DNA of 64,000 nucleotides from Thuidium tamariscinum (Eukaryota; Streptophyta; Bryopsida; Hypnales; Thuidiaceae): the NCBI GenBank assembly GCA_947034885.2, contig OX344753.2, forward strand, positions 7,998,001 to 8,062,000. Reading direction: 5' to 3'. Under the pieces are notes generated by a model. It had not been told where the DNA came from. It worked only from the letters and a program-made list of their open reading frames with translations, and did not search any database. Each line of letters begins with the position of its first letter. Position 1 is the stretch's first letter. A program made the position numbers and the translations under genes. This document shows, in pieces, positions 58,185 to 64,000 of this stretch.

Positions 58185-61028
58185 TATACTTGCGTATTTA
58201 ATTCCCACAACTGAAGTTAATTAAGGTCGTAGTCAATTCAAGGCCCGCAACTGAATTAGTGAAGGCGATGTTCATGCATGGCGATGAGTCGTGTACCTGC
58301 TTAGCTTCCATTGGGAAACGTTGAGATCCAGCATGCTGCCTACCCACGACGAACGAATGAATATATTATCGGCTCCACTGATTAATACTGAGCGAGTCGC
58401 TAGCGAAGTCGATGCATGCAATATATGCGAGGGTTTGAGAATACAGGGAGGCGAGTAGGATAGAAACGAAGCCATGCATGCCAAAAGAATGTCAAGCTAG
58501 CGCACGTTGATGTTTGGGAATCTGGTGCGTGGCATTGCAAAACTTAGCTTTCTTCCGATCCGTGGAATTAATTCCAGGATAGGTGTAGGGTTGCCACAAC
58601 CCCTATGGGCACGTACGCTCTAGTCAACCCTGGAACTCTTCAAGAACAACGCTAGCTGTGAGGCAATGTCGCAACTCGACTACAAAGCAAATGATAAAGA
58701 AAATTAATCTTTTCTTGTAAAGAAACACCACGGAACCTTAAATTTGCGATCGAGAGGGCCGCCCACAGTCCGAAATAAGGCAAACGGGTCGGGTAGGGCT
58801 GTCTATATAAGGTGCCCTCTAATTGATTGAAACTGGTAACCTGAGGCCAGCTAGCTAGCTCTCACTATTACAATTTTAAAGGAGCTTCCAAATGGACTAG
58901 AGTGCGCGCGTGTTTCTAAGCCTCCCAGGTGCATGATGTCGTTTGCACTTAACTTACCGCAGAGTCGTCGGTGCCGAAAGAATTTCATGCCGCTCGAAGA
59001 ATATCCGGTGAATAAGCTGACGTGATACTACTTACTGTCCGTAGTACAGGAAAAATTCAGGAACGTTCCTCCACCTGGTGTCATAATTCCGTTTTCTGCA
59101 GTGGTACTCTTCTTTCTGCTAGCAATGGACTTTTTCTCCTCCCCTTCGATTCTCTCTCCCATTCGATCCCTCGGTTAAGGTGAAACCCTCCCAAACAAAC
59201 AGGAATCAAATGTTAACATTAAAGGATAGGCCGGTGACAGTGGAAATCGTCCCTTTTGCTACAGTATGAATCATTTGCTTACTTATTGAATTGCAAAAGT
59301 GCTCATTGGGAGTCAAACTATTGTACAAAATCTCCCTTTTTCACACAAAATTTGGAGGATGAATAGTTGCACTTTTGACCTAGGTACATAGAAGGATTCT
59401 TTGTCATTCATGGAGAAAAAACGGCCAGTGTCCTACAAGGGCTAAGATAAATAATCACAACAAAGTAAGAATAGAAATGTATGTGAATGGATGCTTATGT
59501 AAACATACTGATGTGTGCAAGTAAACCAGCTGTTACTCTATGAGAGGCTATTATCCTACAGCATAGGCTTGCTAATTGTTGCTCAAGTTAAATACATTTA
59601 AAAGTAGTCATTGACCAATCAACTAAAGGCATGGTGTTTGGGGACTGCGTGCCGCAATGTTAAGTTACACTTGAACCCCGTCAACTTCCTGACCCCCTCA
59701 GTCTCCAATGACACTTTGGAATATCCTACTATACCTGCCATGTGCACTGTTATGATATCGCCTCTTACTAGAACACACTTATTGCACATGCTAACCATGA
59801 TTATTTTGACCTGTAATATTATCACTGTAAGTCTCTAAGCAAGTGCTCGATCAAATTAAGTAAGTAGAAGTCTCTTCTTGCAATTGATCCAAACCCGATC
59901 GACTGCTTCATGGTAATCTGGGATTATTTGCTTTCAAGTTTCACTGCATTAATTCGTAGGCCAAGTTTGGCCTTGAATTGAATCACTTCAGTTGATATCG
60001 ATCCGGGCATGGAGCTGGAAGTTTCTGTTGCTTTTCGTTGGCAGGGGACCCCAAAATGCAGCTCCAACGTTCAAAGTGCGAGTGCAAAGGACCCGGATGA
60101 CGGTTGGCGAGGAGGTTGGCTACGACGCCCGGCACGTGAGCTGCGGCCGGGAGTGCAACTGCGGCTGCTCCATTTGGTGCTCCAGTGAGCACCAAGCCTG
60201 ACGGCGGCTGCCCAGGTTGCTGCCAGGCCGTTTGGGTTGGCGCCTTCCTCCAGTCGGCATTCCCTTGGGCTATCGTGTAAGTTATATCCTCTTCACACAA
60301 TGTATTTTGTGCTCTTGTTGCCGCCCTTGTTGCGCCGATTAGGCGTGTACATCCAAAAATTAGAAAAATTAGAATTTAAATTCTCCTTGGGTTCATTACA
60401 TTATGTAGCAGACTGTCACACTGCCTCCCAGCGGATGAAATGGTGTGGAATATCCCACACCACTCCATCCAGCACCAATGGTATTCCACACCATTCAGTA
60501 ACTAAAGTTGGAACTCCAAGAAATGTCAGATGAAATTAGGTGATGGGGACTTCACCAAGGGGAAGGCAGTCCTTCCATGGGCTACTGAATGTTATGTTCT
60601 TCTATCAAATTAAAAAACCAGATATCGTTAATTAATGACCCGGTTGTCGATCGCTAAGCTAATTAAGCAACCACTGCACGAATTATATTATGGCGTCATT
60701 CCTGACCGAGCACGTGGACATTGCATTTGTTCGTAGTGACAGAACACCCAAAGTCGCTGGACAGGTGGCCCCCGAAGCATTTGATAAGCTTGCTCAGTCA
60801 ATGAGTTTGGTCACACGCACAATGAGCTCGATCGATCAACACAATCCAAAACTCCCTGAGCGCACTTGCCACTGGTAAATCACAGACCAAAGATTTCCCA
60901 GACTCGCGCGCGGCAGCTAGAAGGGACGACTTCGCTCCCACTGATCGAACGGCTAGTCACTTCAGAAATCGACGGAAACCAGGTAGAAATCGCAACAAGC
61001 CAGTTAAGCCAGTTCCATCAGATCGAAA
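58185..61028. other. Mixed-composition spacer, no confident gene
   Basis: Islands of higher GC (58260-58500, 58580-58870, 59990-60260, 60650-61020) suggest decayed or unrecognised genes. A TATATAAGG box is at about 58803. Short ORFs at 58272-58466 (minus), 60000-60200 (plus) and 60690-60878 (plus) could be exons, but I recognise none and cannot splice them into a gene. The 60030-60200 ORF frames contain Cys-rich words (KCECKG, CGRECNCGC) in different frames. Confidence 0.35.
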
Positions 61029-61856
61029 CACTACAAGAGGATGTACAGTTAGCAACAGTTTTTGCAATGGTTTTGTAATTCCCTCAATTATGATTAAAAT
61101 AGCCTTATCAAGGTTTTTATTGAGTGTTGCACTAAATTTGCAATGGTTTTGTATTTTTATAAGGTCTCCAATAGTGGTTTAAATAACTTTGCAATGCTTT
61201 TATTTTCAGTACATTACTCTACATTTGCAATAGTTTTGTAATACCCGCAATATCCCATAAGTATTGTCCTTGGTGAGGTTCTCAGGAAGTATAAAATGCT
61301 TGCCTCTCAACATCAAGAAAATGACACATTCTTCATTACTCGAAGGAGTGTAAGGTAATAATACAGTATATGTATGTTATACTGTGAAGTACATGTATGC
61401 ATGATTGTATGAAGTATACGAACGGTGTGCACTTTTGTACACAATATGGTACAATTAATAATTGAATTTTAATATTACTACTCCGGAGTACTATATTACA
61501 AAATACACTTCACATGATAACTAATTTTTATCAAATTTGTTATGGTTTTGCAATGATTTTGCAGTGATCTTGCAACGATTTTGCAATGATCCTGCAATGA
61601 TTCTTACAGTAAACAATTATGTTTTTTACACAATTCTGCATATGAAACTTTATGAATTTGCAACTTTTTAAGAATGCAATACAATGGATTCTATGTCCAA
61701 TACTTTTGTATTGAACCAATGATAACTTTACAATGGTTTTTCAATTAATTATTTCTCTTCTAAGATCCAAATTCAATTACGTTACATATCATTTCAGTGC
61801 AAAACCGTTGCAAATGAGTTGCTCTGGCATTGCAATCACTGGTTTCTGTTGTAGTG
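61029..61856. mobile_element. 828-bp non-autonomous CACTA (En/Spm) transposon
   Basis: It starts CACTACAAGAGG and ends CTGTTGTAGTG, the classic CACTA terminus. It is flanked by a 3-bp duplication AAA (61026-61028 and 61857-61859). Many direct and inverted copies of a TTGCAATGGTTTTG-like motif crowd both subterminal regions, as is typical of CACTA elements where transposase binds. No coding capacity. Confidence 0.92.
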
Positions 61857-61859
61857 AAA

Positions 61860-62866
61860 TCATCTGCCGTAGCAAGCTAGAAATCGATTAAAATTCGACG
61901 GACGGACGTAGTCAAAACCAAATGATCGAATTCAATATTACGAAGTTCTTCCACAATCAATATCACTTACAATGTGAAATACTGATTAAGCAGATGAGAG
62001 TCCCGGTTGTCCAGCACAGTCCTATAATCCGTGCGACAACCGGATCCTGAACTATGATCGATCGATGCCTCTTCAATTCGTGGATTGAAATTACTGCTAG
62101 CTGCACGGATCGACCTGCAAATGTTAGACTAGTTCGTCGGCATATAAAACGTCCTGGTATGGCCTGCAACACTCAAATGACAGAAGCAATTAAACGCACG
62201 AAATTACAGGGAGCTCGCTCGATCGGAAGCGCAGTTCGCAGGTATCGATGCTACTTATTTATTGACAGTGGTTGACTCAAAAAAGCTAATGTATTCAGAG
62301 CCTTCAATTCAGTTGCTTCTGCCACTGACGGGGAACGCCCGAGGCCTGATCAAAATCATGCGGGACAGAGATCGAGACGATTACAGTAAAACCTCCGACT
62401 TCGGGAACTCGACCCATCCGGTAGAGTCCAAAACTCGCGATCGTGACAAAACGACAAACTCCTCAGGGGTACGAACCAGTAGTTTTTGTTTTTGGACAGT
62501 ACTTGCCACAAGAGGACAAGCCTTCCGCAATTCGATGTGGGGACTGCGTCTGAAATGCTCAAACTTGACAGGCCCAAGAGTGCGAATTCTAGCACACGGA
62601 AAACCCGGTCCCGATTGACCACTGTAAGAGCTTAAGGAGGTCCCCACACGTGGCCACGCCAAATGTGAGTGCGGTGCTATGGTTAGAATCCAAAATTCGT
62701 AGATGTCCAACCTCGGGTTGCCTCTACCAATCACGTACATCTTTTAGCGGCAGAGGTTCTACAAGGACCTCAGAGAACGAGCCCACGCTTTGTTCAGTTT
62801 CATTTTGTGACCATACGCTGAAAATGAGTGGACAACATCCAAAAGGAGCTAACATGGATGTTGGAG
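61860..62866. other. GC-moderate spacer with overlapping short ORFs
   Basis: Both strands carry ORFs of 60-120 codons (especially 62262-62740). None shows a recognised motif, and their overlap on both strands argues against coding. It may hold a decayed gene. Confidence 0.35.
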
Positions 62867-63142
62867 AAAGGTAGGTACACCCAAAAGTGCACCTTGACCT
62901 TAAAGCACCATCTACAATGTGTGTACATTTCTGAAATCAGTCATGTCTAGAGATTGTAGATGGCGCTTTCAAAAACAGACTTTGACACTTAATAACTTTT
63001 GCACTGTATCCAAATGCCGCATTCTTTGGTGCATAGGAACATGCTTTCACTTGCCAAGAAGACATCACGAAAATCTAAACAACCTAATAATAATAACTAG
63101 GCATAGTACCAATAAGTGGCGCTTTTGGATGTACCTACCTTA
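62867..63142. mobile_element. 276-bp MITE, AAGGTAGGTACACC subgroup, copy 7
   Basis: The tips AAGGTAGGTACACCCAAAAG and TTTTGGATGTACCTACCTTA pair. The body is the inverted relative of 30455-30731 at essentially the same length. The left TA has changed to AA. Confidence 0.85.
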
Positions 63143-63671
63143 TCTTGGATGTTCTAAAACAACTTTGAACAAAAAGCAATTATCATTTGAATGTATATGA
63201 ATTTCAAAGCTCTTGCCCACATAGAATTGATTGATTTTTGACAAATTTTTCATTATTATTTTAAAAATTACCTATGTTTGTTTTTTGAGCTAAAATGACT
63301 TCAACAATTTACTTTATATTCTTGTACATCATTTTAAGACCCCCTATTGGTGTTGTACAAAGTTGAGATATGTATGCTTCAAAAGAAATTACAATATATA
63401 TATTGTAATTTATTTTGAAGATCCTTAATGAACTTGTTAAGGAATCAAAGACTTGAGATTTCAATCTTTTCAATTACTCTAATGATTAGTTTGAAATATG
63501 CTTTGTATTGAATATTTATAAAATTGAGAACATCAAAATTGATGATATTATAAATGACTTATATTCAAATCTAAAGTTTGCAATTTAAATTGTTGCATCT
63601 ATTTTTGATGATAGATGTGAAGATATTTGTCCTATTACACAAATAACATAAAGCATTTAAATTTGCACTTA
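63143..63671. other. AT-rich spacer
   Basis: No exon or repeat boundary supported; includes a short palindrome TACAATATATATATTGTA near 63391-63408. Confidence 0.4.
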
Positions 63672-64000
63672 GGGGCTTTGGCAAGAAACACTTGTCCTTT
63701 TTTTTGTCCCCTTGACCTTTTGGAGGTAGTTTTTTGCTCATAACTTTTGCATATTTTTTTCATTTGACTTGAAACTTGAAACGAAGGTGCCTACAAAAGT
63801 TTTACATTTTGTGTAATTTTTTCAATTTTTTCAAAATTAATTTACTATTTTTAAACTGCCCCCGATTGGGTGTCTACCATGGCCATTTTGGGGGTTTTTA
63901 GTCCTTTTTCTGACCCAAAAATGAAAATCTTGAACTGAAAATTGGCATGCAAGGACCTTACCTAAAGTTACACAATACCACGAAGAGATTTTTTGAAAAT
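63672..64000. mobile_element. GGGTnATTGC-end transposon, copy D, cut by window end
   Basis: It starts GGGGCTTTGGCAAGAAACAC, a diverged tip, and then follows copy C closely (GTCCCCTTGACC, CTGCCCCCGATTGG, AAAATTGGCATGCAAGGACC). The right end lies beyond the window. Confidence 0.75.

Noticed and set aside
61029..61856. Satellite or minisatellite array of TTGCAATGGTTTTG
   Set aside because: The motif occurs in both orientations and irregular spacing inside CACTA termini with a target duplication, so it is the subterminal region of a transposon.
62356..62740. Overlapping ORFs of 88-119 codons on both strands
   Set aside because: Open frames on both strands at once, without motifs or splice context, suggest chance in GC-moderate DNA.
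1..64000. tRNA or rRNA genes
   Set aside because: I scanned by eye for tRNA B-box-like and rRNA core motifs and found none I could support; a covariance-model scan would be needed to exclude them.

Overview
This window looks like nuclear DNA of a land plant. The genes are split by GT-AG (and at least one GC-AG) introns, encode conserved eukaryotic house-keeping proteins whose closest remembered relatives are plant, and sit in a very AT-rich, transposon-filled background. I cannot fix the species. The gene sparsity and the many small terminal-inverted-repeat elements would suit a non-seed plant (bryophyte, lycophyte or fern), but that is inference. All gene calls come from reading and splicing the sequence by eye; no database search was run.

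Six conserved genes were reassembled with frame-consistent exons: a VPS38/UVRAG-like subunit of the class III PI3-kinase complex (minus, 4.5-6.8 kb); GPAA1/GAA1 of the GPI transamidase (plus, 11.7-15.2 kb, 7 exons); a ZFPL1-type Golgi zinc-finger membrane protein (minus, 17.3-21.1 kb, 9 exons); an LYRM9-type LYR protein (minus, 28.9-30.3 kb, 2 exons); a carnosine N-methyltransferase-like (CARNMT1/UPF0586) enzyme (minus, 32.4-37.9 kb, 18 exons); and the 75-kDa NDUFS1 subunit of mitochondrial complex I (plus, 41.9-45.8 kb, 5 exons). A seventh locus at 49.6-51.1 kb encodes a polytopic membrane protein that I do not recognise; its likely first exon splices into a different reading frame from the long ORF. 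The genes do not form a pathway or operon. LYRM9 and NDUFS1 are both mitochondrial, but their proximity is probably chance.

The space between genes is mostly mobile DNA. I can delimit: two 298-bp hAT-type MITEs with perfect 8-bp target duplications; a 129-bp hAT MITE whose empty site survives in a duplicated copy; an 828-bp CACTA element with a 3-bp duplication and a second element with CACTA-like ends; a family with GGGTnATTGC-type ends and 4-bp duplications (three full copies, one cut by the window edge); a large TA-flanked MITE clan sharing AAGGTA-type ends (six two-ended copies plus one lone end); three ~0.95-kb repeats bounded by TTAA; and several foldback elements.

The right third (46-58 kb) is a degraded segmental duplication. 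Four blocks at 46.0-49.1 kb recur in the same order at 51.3-57.7 kb, on the other side of the membrane-protein gene. The last block, a GC-richer promoter/leader-like segment upstream of that gene, is therefore present a second time as an orphan with no gene behind it.
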